32,796 nt of DNA, from NCBI GenBank assembly GCA_964424545.1, contig CAYRJN010000015.1, forward strand, positions 1 to 32,796, written 5' to 3'. Under the pieces are notes generated by a model that searched no databases, was not told the origin of the DNA, and worked only from the letters and a program-made list of their open reading frames with translations. Shown here piece by piece: positions 7,645-15,882 of the stretch. Position 1 is the first letter of the stretch. The number at the start of each line of letters is the position of its first letter. The stretch is from JAUVIB01 sp964424545. Its GTDB lineage: Bacteria > Calditrichota > Calditrichia > Calditrichales > Calditrichaceae. The position numbers and the translations under genes are program-made.

Positions 7645-8970
7645 TTAAGCAAACCCGAAAGGCATTCTTCCGCCCCGTCTAAAGGACTTGCCCTTCATCT
7701 GCTTCATCATTTTCTTCATTTGTTCAAACTGTTTCATTAACTGATTTATTTCCTGAACCTTCCGTCCGCTACCGTTTGCAATGCGTTTACGACGACTGCC
7801 ATTAAGAACTTTTGGATTTCTTCGTTCTTCGAGGGTCATGGAATTGATAATCGCTTCAATTCCCGTGAAGGCCTTATCGTCCACTTTAACGCCTTTCAAC
7901 TGATTGCCGACACCGGGTATCATTGAAAGAATAGATTCAAGCGAACCCATTTTCTTTATCTGCTGCAATTGATCGTAAAAATCTTCCAAAGTAAACTCGG
8001 CTTTTCTCAGTTTTTCTTCTAATTTAGCCGCTTTTTCTTTGTCAATCGTCTCCTGAGCTTTTTCTACGAGCGTTACAACATCGCCCATTCCCAAAATTCT
8101 CGAAGCAATACGATCGGGATGAAATTGTTCTATTTCACCCATTTTTTCACCGATACCGATAAATTTAATCGGTTTACCGGTAACACTTCGGATAGACAAC
8201 GCCGCCCCGCCCCGCGCATCGCCGTCCATTTTTGTAAGAACAATACCGTCATAATCAAGACGATTTAAAAATTCTTTAGCCGCGTTTACCGCATCCTGAC
8301 CGGTCATTCCGTCCGCAACAAATAGTATTTCATGGGGACGAATGGCGCTTTTTATCTTAACCAGCTCGTTCATCATGTCTTCATCAACATGAAGACGGCC
8401 GGCCGTATCAAGGATAATCGTATCTCTAAAATCACGCCGCGCGGCGCTAATGGCGTTGCGCGCAATTTTTACAGGGTCCCCCGCTCCCTCATCGTATACC
8501 GGGATATCTAAACTTTTTCCGATTACTTTTAATTGCTGGATAGCGGCGGGTCTGTAAACATCGGCCGCCACAAGCATCGGCTTACGTCCTTTTTTGCGTA
8601 AAAAATTAGCCAGCTTTCCCGCAAAAGTCGTTTTACCCGATCCTTGCAGCCCGGAAAGCATTATAATTGTCGGTGGAATTCCGGCGGTTTTGACCTGCAT
8701 TGTCGAAACGCCAAGAAGACGCACGATCTCATCATGAACAATCTTTACAATCAACTGCCCCGGCGTAACGCTTTTCAGAACATTCTCGCCAATAGCCTTT
8801 TCTTGTACTCGGGCGATAAAATCTTTTACAACTTTATAGTTTACATCCGCTTCAAGTAAAGCTCTGCGAACTTCTTTAAGCGAATCTTCTACATTTTTTT
8901 CAGTTAATTTACCGTAACCGCGTAATTTCCGAAACGCCGATTCCAGCTTGCCTGTCAATTCTTCTAACAT
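7645..8970 (-). CDS. ffh: signal recognition particle GTPase Ffh (SRP54)
   Basis: Ffh binds signal sequences of nascent membrane and secreted proteins with 4.5S RNA, and brings ribosomes to FtsY at the inner membrane. The protein is 441 residues with the ATG at 8970 (MLEELTGKLE). A reading frame continues 18 codons upstream, but that extension is unlike the family and overlaps the candidate promoter, so I reject it. The N domain is followed by the P-loop GLQGSGKTT (about 107-115), DVYRPAA, DTAGRLHVDED and TKMDGDARGG. The methionine-rich M domain (FEQMKKMMKQMKG near the C-terminus) binds signal peptides. It is the first gene of the operon. Confidence 0.97.
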   Translation of the reverse strand: MLEELTGKLESAFRKLRGYGKLTEKNVEDSLKEVRRALLEADVNYKVVKDFIARVQEKAIGENVLKSVTPGQLIVKIVHDEIVRLLGVSTMQVKTAGIPPTIIMLSGLQGSGKTTFAGKLANFLRKKGRKPMLVAADVYRPAAIQQLKVIGKSLDIPVYDEGAGDPVKIARNAISAARRDFRDTIILDTAGRLHVDEDMMNELVKIKSAIRPHEILFVADGMTGQDAVNAAKEFLNRLDYDGIVLTKMDGDARGGAALSIRSVTGKPIKFIGIGEKMGEIEQFHPDRIASRILGMGDVVTLVEKAQETIDKEKAAKLEEKLRKAEFTLEDFYDQLQQIKKMGSLESILSMIPGVGNQLKGVKVDDKAFTGIEAIINSMTLEERRNPKVLNGSRRKRIANGSGRKVQEINQLMKQFEQMKKMMKQMKGKSFRRGGRMPFGFA

Positions 8971-9013
8971 AGCTCTCTTTTTCCGGTTCCATCCTAAACG
9001 ACTAAGACCGTGA

Positions 9014-9042
9014 AATCTACACAAATCCGTTCACGTTTTCAA
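9014..9042 (-). promoter_or_regulatory. candidate promoter of the ffh-rplS operon
   Basis: On the minus strand TTGAAA (9042-9037, five of six consensus bases) lies exactly 17 bases from TAGATT (9019-9014, four of six). Transcription would start near 9007, about 37 bases before the ffh ATG at 8970. The rest of the 295-base stretch 8971-9265 is very AT-rich and shows no gene or convincing RNA structure. Confidence 0.45.
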
Positions 9043-9265
9043 GATTTTTTATTAAAAACCGCGTTTTTTTTTATTTTCCTTTGATTTAAATATAATAAAC
9101 AGATTATATTCAGCGTGTTTATAGGGAAGCCGTTTCATTAAAATACGTCTATTGAATCGAATGATTTTATTTTTTTTGTATGGAAATTTTAATTCTTAAA
9201 GCCATTGTCTTATATTTTTAAACAGACTTTTTTGATTAATAAAATTAGCGATCGAACATCGTTTA

Positions 9266-10006
9266 TTACCATAACCTAAAACGTTCTTTCATCGTTAATT
9301 TATCGGCATATTTTTCAAAAAACAATTGGGCGGTTCGCCAGTGTTTGTCTTTTACGGAATCCGGAGCCGCTCTTAACGAATCTCGCGCCTTTAGAAACCT
9401 GCCGTTCATATAGAGCGTAAACACGTTCTGCAAGCGGGAATCTATTTTATTATAATCTGTTTTGCGTAACGCTTTATCGAGATTTTCTCTGGCCTTATCA
9501 TACTCGCCTTGTCGCGCATAATAAAAAGCCAGATTTTCATAAAGACGCCACAATTTTTCATGCTCGCTTGTGTAATATTCTACGGCCTGTTCCATATCCG
9601 TTATGGATTTTTCGTTTTCCCCCAACGCCGAATCAATAACGGCTTTGCGATAAAAGTAATCAAACAAATAGGGTTCTTTATCGTCTTTCGGCATACGATT
9701 GATTCGCGACTGCAGACTATCGAGCGCGTAAAAAGCCTTTTGCCACTCTTTTGCAGATATATATTTATCGGGCGATTTAAAAAATCGTTTTCTTTTCAGC
9801 GTGCGGATACGGGCATTTATTCTTTTTACCTGAACGGTATCGGAATAACTTCTCATTTCATAATTATGCAACATCTCCCCCGCGCGATCATACTCTCCGA
9901 CAATTAGAAGGCTGTCCACCGTATCAAGATTCACCTCTTCTTCGGAGCAACCCATAAGCGTAAAAAAAGACGCTAACAATAAATATACTAATAATATTAT
10001 TCTCAT
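9266..10006 (-). CDS. TPR-repeat lipoprotein of unknown function
   Basis: The 246-residue protein begins with a lipoprotein signal peptide: a hydrophobic stretch (residues 3-19) ending in the lipobox LMGC, with C20 as the lipidation site. The mature part is helical and charged. Its middle (about 130-185, with YRKAVIDSALGENEKSITDMEQAVEYY and LAFYYARQGEYDKARENLDKAL) looks like two or three tetratricopeptide repeats, which usually mediate protein contacts. It probably faces the periplasm, anchored in the inner or outer membrane. It follows the TauE-like gene by 13 bases and is last in the aminopeptidase-rho-permease run. I cannot name a specific function. Confidence 0.8.
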   Translation of the reverse strand: MRIILLVYLLLASFFTLMGCSEEEVNLDTVDSLLIVGEYDRAGEMLHNYEMRSYSDTVQVKRINARIRTLKRKRFFKSPDKYISAKEWQKAFYALDSLQSRINRMPKDDKEPYLFDYFYRKAVIDSALGENEKSITDMEQAVEYYTSEHEKLWRLYENLAFYYARQGEYDKARENLDKALRKTDYNKIDSRLQNVFTLYMNGRFLKARDSLRAAPDSVKDKHWRTAQLFFEKYADKLTMKERFRLW

Positions 10007-10019
10007 ACTATTTTTCCCC

Positions 10020-10757
10020 TTAAAAAAGAAGCAGCTTAGCCGCGGGGATTAAAAGAATTACGGCTATAACGCGATTAAAAGCCACCTCATTGACTTTTAA
10101 ATTTACATGCTGCCCTACCCATAATCCGGCCAGCAAAATTATTACAAGAACAGCCGATTGTTCAACCCCGAAAGCAATATGAAAACCATGCCAATAAAAC
10201 AGCAGCAAACGCCACATTGAGCCGAAGAAAAAAACAGCGATCAGCTGCGTGCGAAAAAAATCTTTATTATGACGCACTTTCATATATACGGCAAGCACGG
10301 GACCGCTAACGCCGATCAAACCGCCGGTAAAACCGGACAAGCCAGCAATGAAATAGTGCCAATTGGAAATTGAGTGTTTTTCAACTTCTAAACCGTTGTT
10401 TTTTTGCATCAATAAAACGATTATAAAACTCAACAATCCGAAACCGATAATTTTACTTAAAATACTGTGAGGAATTATCGATAAAAACAGAACCCCTATA
10501 AAAGCGCCTATAAATAGCGCGATTGTCGTTTTTAACACAAATGACCATTGTATTTGTCGCCATACGGAAATGATTAAAACCAAACCGGCAATCATATCAA
10601 ACAGAGCAGTCGTAGGTAAGGCGCTTTTGGGTCCGAAAAGCATCGTAAAAAGCGGCACGAGAAGCAAGGCCGTGCCGAAACCGGAAAATCCTTTTATAAA
10701 GAAGGCGGCAAAGACGCCCGCAATTACAATTAATTCATAGGAACCGAATTCCGTCAC
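10020..10757 (-). CDS. TauE/SafE-family membrane transporter
   Basis: The 245-residue protein has about eight membrane segments in two repeats, each with a glycine-rich motif (FIKGFSGFGTALLLVPLF near residue 20; GLSGFTGGLIGVSGPVLAVYM near 140). This is the pattern of the TauE/SafE (formerly DUF81) family. Members export sulfite, sulfoacetate or other organic anions; most have unknown substrates, and this one does too. The start is GTG at 10757, overlapping the rho stop as GTGA, with GGAG upstream, so it is probably translationally coupled to rho. Confidence 0.82.
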   Translation of the reverse strand: MTEFGSYELIVIAGVFAAFFIKGFSGFGTALLLVPLFTMLFGPKSALPTTALFDMIAGLVLIISVWRQIQWSFVLKTTIALFIGAFIGVLFLSIIPHSILSKIIGFGLLSFIIVLLMQKNNGLEVEKHSISNWHYFIAGLSGFTGGLIGVSGPVLAVYMKVRHNKDFFRTQLIAVFFFGSMWRLLLFYWHGFHIAFGVEQSAVLVIILLAGLWVGQHVNLKVNEVAFNRVIAVILLIPAAKLLLF

Positions 10758-11833
10758 GCGCTTTCTCCGGCAATAATTTTTAACAAATGATTCATGGCTT
10801 CCGTTTCGTCAAGCTGATAAAGGAAACGTCTGAGCTTCATTACTTTTCGTAATTCGTCCTCTTCAAACAGCAGTTCTTCTTTACGCGTTCCCGACTCATT
10901 AATATTTATGGCCGGGAAAATTCTCTTCTCCGCGCAAATTTGGGAAAGTTTCAAATCCATATTCCCCGTTCCTTTAAATTCCTGAAAAATTACTTGATCC
11001 ATCTGACTTCCCGTATCGACGAGAATCGTTGCGATTACCGTTAATGAACCGCCGTGTTCGATTTTGCGCGCCGCTCCGAAAAAACGCCGCGGAAGCTCCA
11101 AAGCGTTGGAAGCCAAGCCGCCGCTCATTGTTCTACCGTTGTTGCCCGCTTCTTTATTAAATGCCCGCCCCATACGGGTTAACGAATCAATCAACACAAA
11201 AACATCCTCGCCCGCTTCCGCCTTGCGCATGGCGGCGCTCATGGTTAAACGGGTGATACGCAGATGATTTTGCACCGATTCGTCGGCGCTGGAGGCCAAC
11301 ACAACGCCATGGCTAATGCTGCGTCTAAAATCGGTCACCTCTTCCGGCCGCTCGTCAACCAATAAAATCGCAAGATCGCTTTGCGGCTCATTCTTACAAA
11401 CAGCCTTGGCTATATGTTTCAATATTGTTGTCTTTCCTGCTTTAGGTGGCGCAATGATCAATCCGCGTTGACCTTTGCCGATGGGCGTTATGTAATTAAG
11501 AACGGCTCCGGTAATATCGTTACGATCGATTTGCAAATTTACCCTCTCATTGGGATTTATGCTCGTCTGACTTTTAAACTCTTTGAGCTTTTCATATTCT
11601 TTTACTGTTTTGCCGTTAATTTTAGTGACATTAACAAGCTGTGCGGCCATTTTTTTATCATTATTTTCTTCTGCCAATCCTTCGACAAACGCCCCTTCGC
11701 GCAGCTTATGACGGCGCAGCAGATTAAGGGACACGTAAATATCGCCCTTTTGCGGCATAAAACCGTTCTCAATTGATCTTAAAAAGCCCGAATTTTGCGG
11801 AAGAATTTCAAGATATCCCGATACTTTTTTCAA
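10754..11833 (-). CDS. rho: transcription termination factor Rho, short form without the N-terminal helical domain
   Basis: Rho is a hexameric RNA helicase that pulls RNA from stalled polymerase. The primary RNA-binding cold-shock fold is visible (GFLRS, GDIYVSLNLLRRHKLREG), then SPIGKGQRG-like PIGKGQRG, Walker A APPKAGKTT (about 128-136), catalytic-glutamate region LVDERPEEVTD, Q-loop region, R-loop EFKGTGNMDLKLSQ and arginine-finger SGTRKEELL. At 359 residues it lacks roughly the first 50 residues of E. coli Rho (419). A TAG stop two codons before the first possible start proves it cannot extend. TTG at 11833 is preferred because GGAG lies six bases upstream. It may be the main Rho or a paralogue. 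Confidence 0.9.
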   Translation of the reverse strand: MKKVSGYLEILPQNSGFLRSIENGFMPQKGDIYVSLNLLRRHKLREGAFVEGLAEENNDKKMAAQLVNVTKINGKTVKEYEKLKEFKSQTSINPNERVNLQIDRNDITGAVLNYITPIGKGQRGLIIAPPKAGKTTILKHIAKAVCKNEPQSDLAILLVDERPEEVTDFRRSISHGVVLASSADESVQNHLRITRLTMSAAMRKAEAGEDVFVLIDSLTRMGRAFNKEAGNNGRTMSGGLASNALELPRRFFGAARKIEHGGSLTVIATILVDTGSQMDQVIFQEFKGTGNMDLKLSQICAEKRIFPAININESGTRKEELLFEEDELRKVMKLRRFLYQLDETEAMNHLLKIIAGESA

Positions 11834-11899
11834 TCTTTTCTCCAAAATCTAACATTAAACTTATTTTTTCATTAGAACGGCAAGCGTACGCTCCCCGCT

Positions 11900-12859
11900 T
11901 TACTCAATCAGCAAATTGCCTTCTTCCATCAACAAAACATCGTCAATCACCACGGTAGGATTGGTAATAACGCCGTCAATATGCACGCCTACGTCACAGG
12001 ATCCGCCCATACCGATATTATTGCCGAAAGCAACGTGAATCGTCCCCATCACCTTTTCGTCTTCGAGGATTTGACCGCTGATTACGGCTCCGTGATTGGT
12101 ACCGATGCCCAATTCCGCTACATTCATTGCTTTCGGTCCCAGCGGATTTAATTGATCAAAGAGTTGCCGCGCTTGCGGGCCGCCCTCATATTTTACGGCG
12201 AAACCGTTTTTAATTGTTACCACGACGGGAGCGTCGTTAATTTTTCCGATTCCCGCCAATGAACCGTCGATAAATATTACCCCCTCGCTTTTACCCTCTT
12301 CGGGCATTAAAAACGATTCGCCGCTCGGCAGATTACCGCCCTGCCCCCTATTTTTAATCAATCCCGTTGAAGAAATGGCTTTAATCCCGTTAATCGGCAG
12401 CGTTAAATTTGTTCCGAGTTCGGAAGTGATCAGCGCTTTTTTACCCTTGTCCAAAATTTGCGAAACTTTCAAGGTTCGCTCTGCAATAAGATTGTAATCG
12501 GCTTTGAGCGTTCTACCCATAATATCTTCCGTTATGCCCGGCATAGTAGCTACGCGCGCGCCCTTAGCGCATGCGTTTCGGCGCGCGTTAGTATGGGTTA
12601 ATGATTTTGTGGTAGGACAAACGACAACGTCAAACTGCGTCATTAACCCGGCAACAGCTTCGGTCGGTTCGGCGCCGTTAACAGTCGCCGGCGGCATTAA
12701 TGTCAACAACGCCTTGTCGCCGATATCTTTTCCAATATCATATAAAGCCTTGCCGATTGCCAGTTTGTTATCGTCGGTTACGATTAATAAGCTTTCATCT
12801 CGCTTGAGATCAAGGCAAACGGTTAAAGCCGTATACGCGGATTTTTCAAGGGGATTCAT
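11900..12859 (-). CDS. M29-type (AmpS-like) aminopeptidase
   Basis: The 319-residue protein resembles the thermophilic aminopeptidase family (M29/COG2309), metal-dependent enzymes that remove N-terminal residues from peptides in the cytoplasm. Supporting segments are GNLPSGESFLMPEEG (about 196-210), AELGIGTNHGA with a conserved Glu and His (about 250-260), IHVAFGNN with a His, and DVGVHIDGVITNPTV near the C-terminus, which carry the likely metal ligands. It is shorter than classical AmpS (about 400), so it belongs to a compact branch that may have a different specificity. The ATG at 12859 follows GGAG. It is the first gene of a run leading into rho, 66 bases downstream. Confidence 0.83.
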   Translation of the reverse strand: MNPLEKSAYTALTVCLDLKRDESLLIVTDDNKLAIGKALYDIGKDIGDKALLTLMPPATVNGAEPTEAVAGLMTQFDVVVCPTTKSLTHTNARRNACAKGARVATMPGITEDIMGRTLKADYNLIAERTLKVSQILDKGKKALITSELGTNLTLPINGIKAISSTGLIKNRGQGGNLPSGESFLMPEEGKSEGVIFIDGSLAGIGKINDAPVVVTIKNGFAVKYEGGPQARQLFDQLNPLGPKAMNVAELGIGTNHGAVISGQILEDEKVMGTIHVAFGNNIGMGGSCDVGVHIDGVITNPTVVIDDVLLMEEGNLLIE

Positions 12860-12922
12860 AGATTCTCCGTAAAAGAGCTACTGTATTAACTTAAGGAATC
12901 GTTCATATTTATGAAATTAATA

Positions 12923-12951
12923 TTGCACCGTTAACAGAAATGAGTTAGAAT
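12923..12951 (+). promoter_or_regulatory. candidate promoter for the DUF2007 gene
   Basis: TTGCAC (12923-12928) lies 17 bases before TAGAAT (12946-12951, five of six bases of the -10 consensus). Transcription would start near 12958, some 49 bases before the ATG at 13007. The -35 box is weak. The region is a short divergent intergenic space that should also hold the minus-strand aminopeptidase promoter, for which I found no clear boxes. Confidence 0.4.
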
Positions 12952-13006
12952 ATACGTAATCTTTGGATACTATAAAATCTAAAAATTAAAAAAAATGGAG
13001 TTTATC

Positions 13007-13231
13007 ATGGAAAAATTGATTTTAATTAAAAATTTTCCTGATCGCGCTTTCGCCGAACAAGCGCAGCAAGTGCTTAAACAGAACAACATAGGCTGTGTTC
13101 TCAAATCAGCCGACGTGGGCATATTGGGTACAACGACATCTTCCCTTTTAATAGGTGTTAATTTATATGTGGAAGAAAAACATGCGGCGGAAGCCGGCAA
13201 TCTGATAAACGCTATTTTTAACGGAATATAG
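13007..13231 (+). CDS. DUF2007-family small protein
   Basis: This is the only complete plus-strand gene in the window. It is 74 residues from the ATG at 13007, which has GGAG six bases upstream; an in-frame ATG four codons earlier has no such site. The pattern (LILIKNFPDRAFAEQAQQVLKQNNIGCVLKSADVG, then LYVEEKHAAEAGNLI) matches the DUF2007 'putative signal transducing protein' family. It has a ferredoxin-like beta-alpha-beta shape, with a strand, a helix carrying the family's A/E-A/L pattern, and a second half ending in a helix. Its biochemical role is unknown, although the fold often suggests small-molecule or protein binding. It stands alone in the strand sense. Confidence 0.82.
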   Translation: MEKLILIKNFPDRAFAEQAQQVLKQNNIGCVLKSADVGILGTTTSSLLIGVNLYVEEKHAAEAGNLINAIFNGI

Positions 13232-13340
13232 GAACATTATGATTTTAAATAGAAGCGTCTTTGTATTAATTTATCTTTCAATTCGCTAAACTAACGAGTA
13301 AACGTTATATTTTCGGATGCATTTGCTCTATAAAAGGATT

Positions 13341-13373
13341 GCCGATCGGATTAACGGCCTATTAATTTTTTTT
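13341..13373 (+). terminator. possible terminator between the convergent genes
   Basis: GCCG (13341-13344) can pair with CGGC (13355-13358) and a run of eight T starts at 13366. The stem is short and the T run is seven bases away, so it is only a weak candidate for ending the DUF2007 transcript. It overlaps the 3' end of the convergent AP2-like gene. Confidence 0.25.
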
Positions 13374-13809
13374 CCATCATTTTCCGATATTCCGCAGCCA
13401 TTTTCAAAGCCTCCTCAGCGCTTCTCTTTTCAAACACATAGAATTTTTTCGTCCTCGGTTTACCGTCTTCATTCCATGTTGCCTGAAAATAGTGTACCGC
13501 TTTGCCTCTCGAAAATGTTTTTACTTCATTAACGCCTACAATTCCTGTTTTGTTATTTTTAGGGGGATTTTTAAAGAACGGTCGGCGCCCGCCCTCTTTG
13601 TTTAATGATTTTGCCAACGCCGCAACCGCCTGCCGCTGATCTCTATACATTATGGCGCTTTTTAGGGCGGCTTTTTTACCGCCATACTGCTTATCGCTAA
13701 ACAATTTTGAATCAAATACCGTTCCGTTGGCATAAATACGGACATACCAGCCGTGCGTATGATTCGAATCTATTCGACTGATTCCTTTCTGTTTCTTCTC
13801 CGTTTCCAA
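13351..13809 (-). CDS. AP2-like DNA-binding domain protein (two repeats)
   Basis: The 152-residue protein starts at a TTG (13809) with a strong AAGGAG six bases upstream. It contains two segments shaped like the AP2/ERF fold, three strands then a helix. The first (about 9-58) has GISRID, GWYVRIYANGT and a helix KKAALKSAIMYRDQ. The second (about 88-146) has GIVGVNE, HYFQATWNEDGKPRTKKFYV and the helix AEEALKMAAEYRKMM. The protein is strongly basic between them. Bacterial AP2-like domains are known in homing endonucleases and a few free-standing proteins. No nuclease motif is seen here. It lies 117 bases after ccoH on the same strand. DNA binding is inferred; its targets are unknown. Confidence 0.7.
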   Translation of the reverse strand: METEKKQKGISRIDSNHTHGWYVRIYANGTVFDSKLFSDKQYGGKKAALKSAIMYRDQRQAVAALAKSLNKEGGRRPFFKNPPKNNKTGIVGVNEVKTFSRGKAVHYFQATWNEDGKPRTKKFYVFEKRSAEEALKMAAEYRKMMEKKLIGR

Positions 13810-13926
13810 GTTTAACTCCTTAGTTCATAGCAGGATACAGAATTGTATATACTTGCAATAACGGGAAATATTTCAAACTTATTCCTTCCTTTAAAAATTT
13901 ATAAAATAAAAAGAAGCAAAATAACG

Positions 13927-14382
13927 CTATTTTATATTTAAAAAATCTTCGTTGTAATACTCATTTTGTCCGATGTTCCAAAGTATTTTAACTCGCCAAT
14001 ACCCCTTGCTAAAACCGGACAAAGAATATTTAAAAATGCCGTTCGAATCAAATTGCAAGGGAACAATTTTATCCTGGCTCTTATCGGAAGGTCTAAAAAA
14101 CAATACTTTTCCGCTAAGGGCGGATATTTCCGTGTTCTTAGGCGCAATGATAACATACTCTTTATTTTGCCCGTCGTATGAGTACAGAAGCGATTCAACG
14201 AGTTTCCGTGTGTTATCAACGCGATTTATCTGACGCTGATATTTCAGACCTTTTTGGTAGTAATCCTTTTCAACCAAATCGGTGTTAATAGAAAACGAGA
14301 AAAATATAAATACAAACATCCCCAGCACAAAAAAGAGATAGACGGCCGTTATTCCGACTGGCCAAAGCGTAGATTTTTTCAT
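13927..14382 (-). CDS. ccoH: cbb3 oxidase assembly protein CcoH (FixH)
   Basis: CcoH/FixH is an inner-membrane protein needed for cbb3 oxidase assembly and stability. The 151-residue protein has one N-terminal membrane helix (residues 8-30, WPVGITAVYLFFVLGMFVFI), then the family's VEKDYYQKGLKYQ segment just outside the membrane, and a periplasmic beta-rich domain with FRPSDKSQDK and GYWRVKILW. Its ATG overlaps the ccoG stop (ATGA), so the pair is translationally coupled. It is the last gene of the oxidase run. Confidence 0.93.
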   Translation of the reverse strand: MKKSTLWPVGITAVYLFFVLGMFVFIFFSFSINTDLVEKDYYQKGLKYQRQINRVDNTRKLVESLLYSYDGQNKEYVIIAPKNTEISALSGKVLFFRPSDKSQDKIVPLQFDSNGIFKYSLSGFSKGYWRVKILWNIGQNEYYNEDFLNIK

Positions 14383-15788
14383 TTTGTTTTTTTCTTCAAT
14401 TTATTGGCCGGCGCCAAAAACATCGTATTAATCTCTTCGATTTCATCATCGCCGGATGTAATTTTAATTTTTAGCGGCGTATAAGTCATGCGCAATTTTT
14501 CCAAAGGGATATCGATAGTAAAAGTTGTTTTCATTAAATCGCTTTTTTTAATCAAAATATCCTTTTTGCTGATACTGCCGATACTGGACAACAATTCCAA
14601 ATGAATGGATTTATCTTTAAAAGATTTATTAACTATTTCAATATTATAATAATTAAGGATTTTCCCGTCGTTCGATTCGACATAGAGTGTGCCCGGTGTG
14701 CGTAAAACCGTCACTTCAAGCGGTTTACGCGTCATTAGCAAAATGGACAAAATAACTATTAATAAGGCCAAAACGCCAGTATAAGCGGCAATGCGCCCGC
14801 TAAACCTTAATTTTTTGCCGGTTTTTATACCGCTTGAAGAATCATATCGAATTAATCCTTCAGGTTTCTTAATGGTTCGCATAACGCCGTTACACGCGTC
14901 AATGCAGGCTGTGCAGTTAATACATTCCAACTGCGTCCCGTTACGGATATCGATGCCGGTGGGACAGACATCAACACATAAACGGCAATCGACGCAATCG
15001 CCTTTATTGGGATCGGGATTGTGTCGATTTAATTTTCCTCGCGGCTCTCCGCGAATATAATCATAGGAAACGACAATGGAGTTTTCGTCCAGCAATACGC
15101 CTTGCAGTCTGCCGTAAGGACACACAAGCGTGCATATTTGCTCACGGAAAAAGGCATACACCCAATAAATAAAAAGGATAAAAAACGTCATTACGATAAA
15201 ACCGCTCAAATGCCGTGACGGCGAATGAGTAATCAGCTCTTTAACGCCGTCTACCCCGATGATGTAGGCCAGCATGGCATGGGCGATTAAAAAAGCAAGA
15301 ATAAGAAAAATGATATGCTTTACTGATTTCTTGAATACTTTAACAAAAGTCCATGGCGCCTTTTTTAAAGCGCGTTGTTTGGCCGCATCCCCTTCTATCA
15401 GATATTCGACTTTTCTGAACACCATCTCCATAAAAATGGTTTGCGGGCAAGCCCATCCGCACCAAATTCTTCCGAAGACTACGGTAAACAATACGATAAA
15501 AACCACAAAGGTCAGCGTTGCAAAAAGAAAAAGGTGAAAATCCTGCGGCCAAAACGCAACGCCGAGGATTACAAATTTACGTTCGAAAATATTTAGCAAC
15601 AGCCATTGATAACCGTTGACTTTGATAAACGGCCCGAAAAATAACAAAGCCAGCAAAAACCAACTTACCCAGGTTCGGCTTTTATACAAACGACCTTTCG
15701 GCTTTTTGGGGAATATCCAGATTCGTTTTCCTTCATCGTCTATCGTTGATACTTTATCGCGATAACTGTCATTTTTTTCATTATTCAT
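14379..15788 (-). CDS. ccoG: cbb3 oxidase accessory protein CcoG (FixG), membrane ferredoxin-like
   Basis: CcoG is an iron-sulfur membrane protein thought to reduce Cu(II) for insertion into the oxidase. The 469-residue protein has several membrane helices and the paired CxxxCP motifs at C110/C114 and C219/C223. A two-[4Fe-4S] ferredoxin domain follows: C265, C268, C271, C275 and C289, C292, C295, C299. A C-terminal periplasmic Ig-like region begins near 335. The length is normal for the family. It starts at the ATG at 15788, 94 bases after ccoP, with a weak ribosome binding site. The gap to ccoP is AT-rich and shows no clear promoter. Confidence 0.95.
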   Translation of the reverse strand: MNNEKNDSYRDKVSTIDDEGKRIWIFPKKPKGRLYKSRTWVSWFLLALLFFGPFIKVNGYQWLLLNIFERKFVILGVAFWPQDFHLFLFATLTFVVFIVLFTVVFGRIWCGWACPQTIFMEMVFRKVEYLIEGDAAKQRALKKAPWTFVKVFKKSVKHIIFLILAFLIAHAMLAYIIGVDGVKELITHSPSRHLSGFIVMTFFILFIYWVYAFFREQICTLVCPYGRLQGVLLDENSIVVSYDYIRGEPRGKLNRHNPDPNKGDCVDCRLCVDVCPTGIDIRNGTQLECINCTACIDACNGVMRTIKKPEGLIRYDSSSGIKTGKKLRFSGRIAAYTGVLALLIVILSILLMTRKPLEVTVLRTPGTLYVESNDGKILNYYNIEIVNKSFKDKSIHLELLSSIGSISKKDILIKKSDLMKTTFTIDIPLEKLRMTYTPLKIKITSGDDEIEEINTMFLAPANKLKKKTK

Positions 15789-15882
15789 TTTAAGCCCGCA
15801 TTTCTTTTCTACTGAATCTCCCCCCTGTTTATTATATTTTAAACGTTAAAAGTTATTCCCCCGTCTGCGCGAGATGTTTTTT

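Noticed and set aside
8971..9024. 18-codon upstream extension of ffh
   Set aside because: Residues are unlike Ffh, the candidate promoter overlaps it, and the ATG at 8970 gives the family start.
9056..9071. A-rich/T-rich run around CGCGG upstream of ffh as a terminator
   Set aside because: The paired arms are only A and T runs with a GC-rich loop; it is not a stable hairpin and is poorly placed after the lipoprotein gene.
13910..13940. AT-only hairpin after ccoH as a terminator
   Set aside because: AAAATA/TATTTT pairing has no GC pairs and is expected by chance in such AT-rich DNA.
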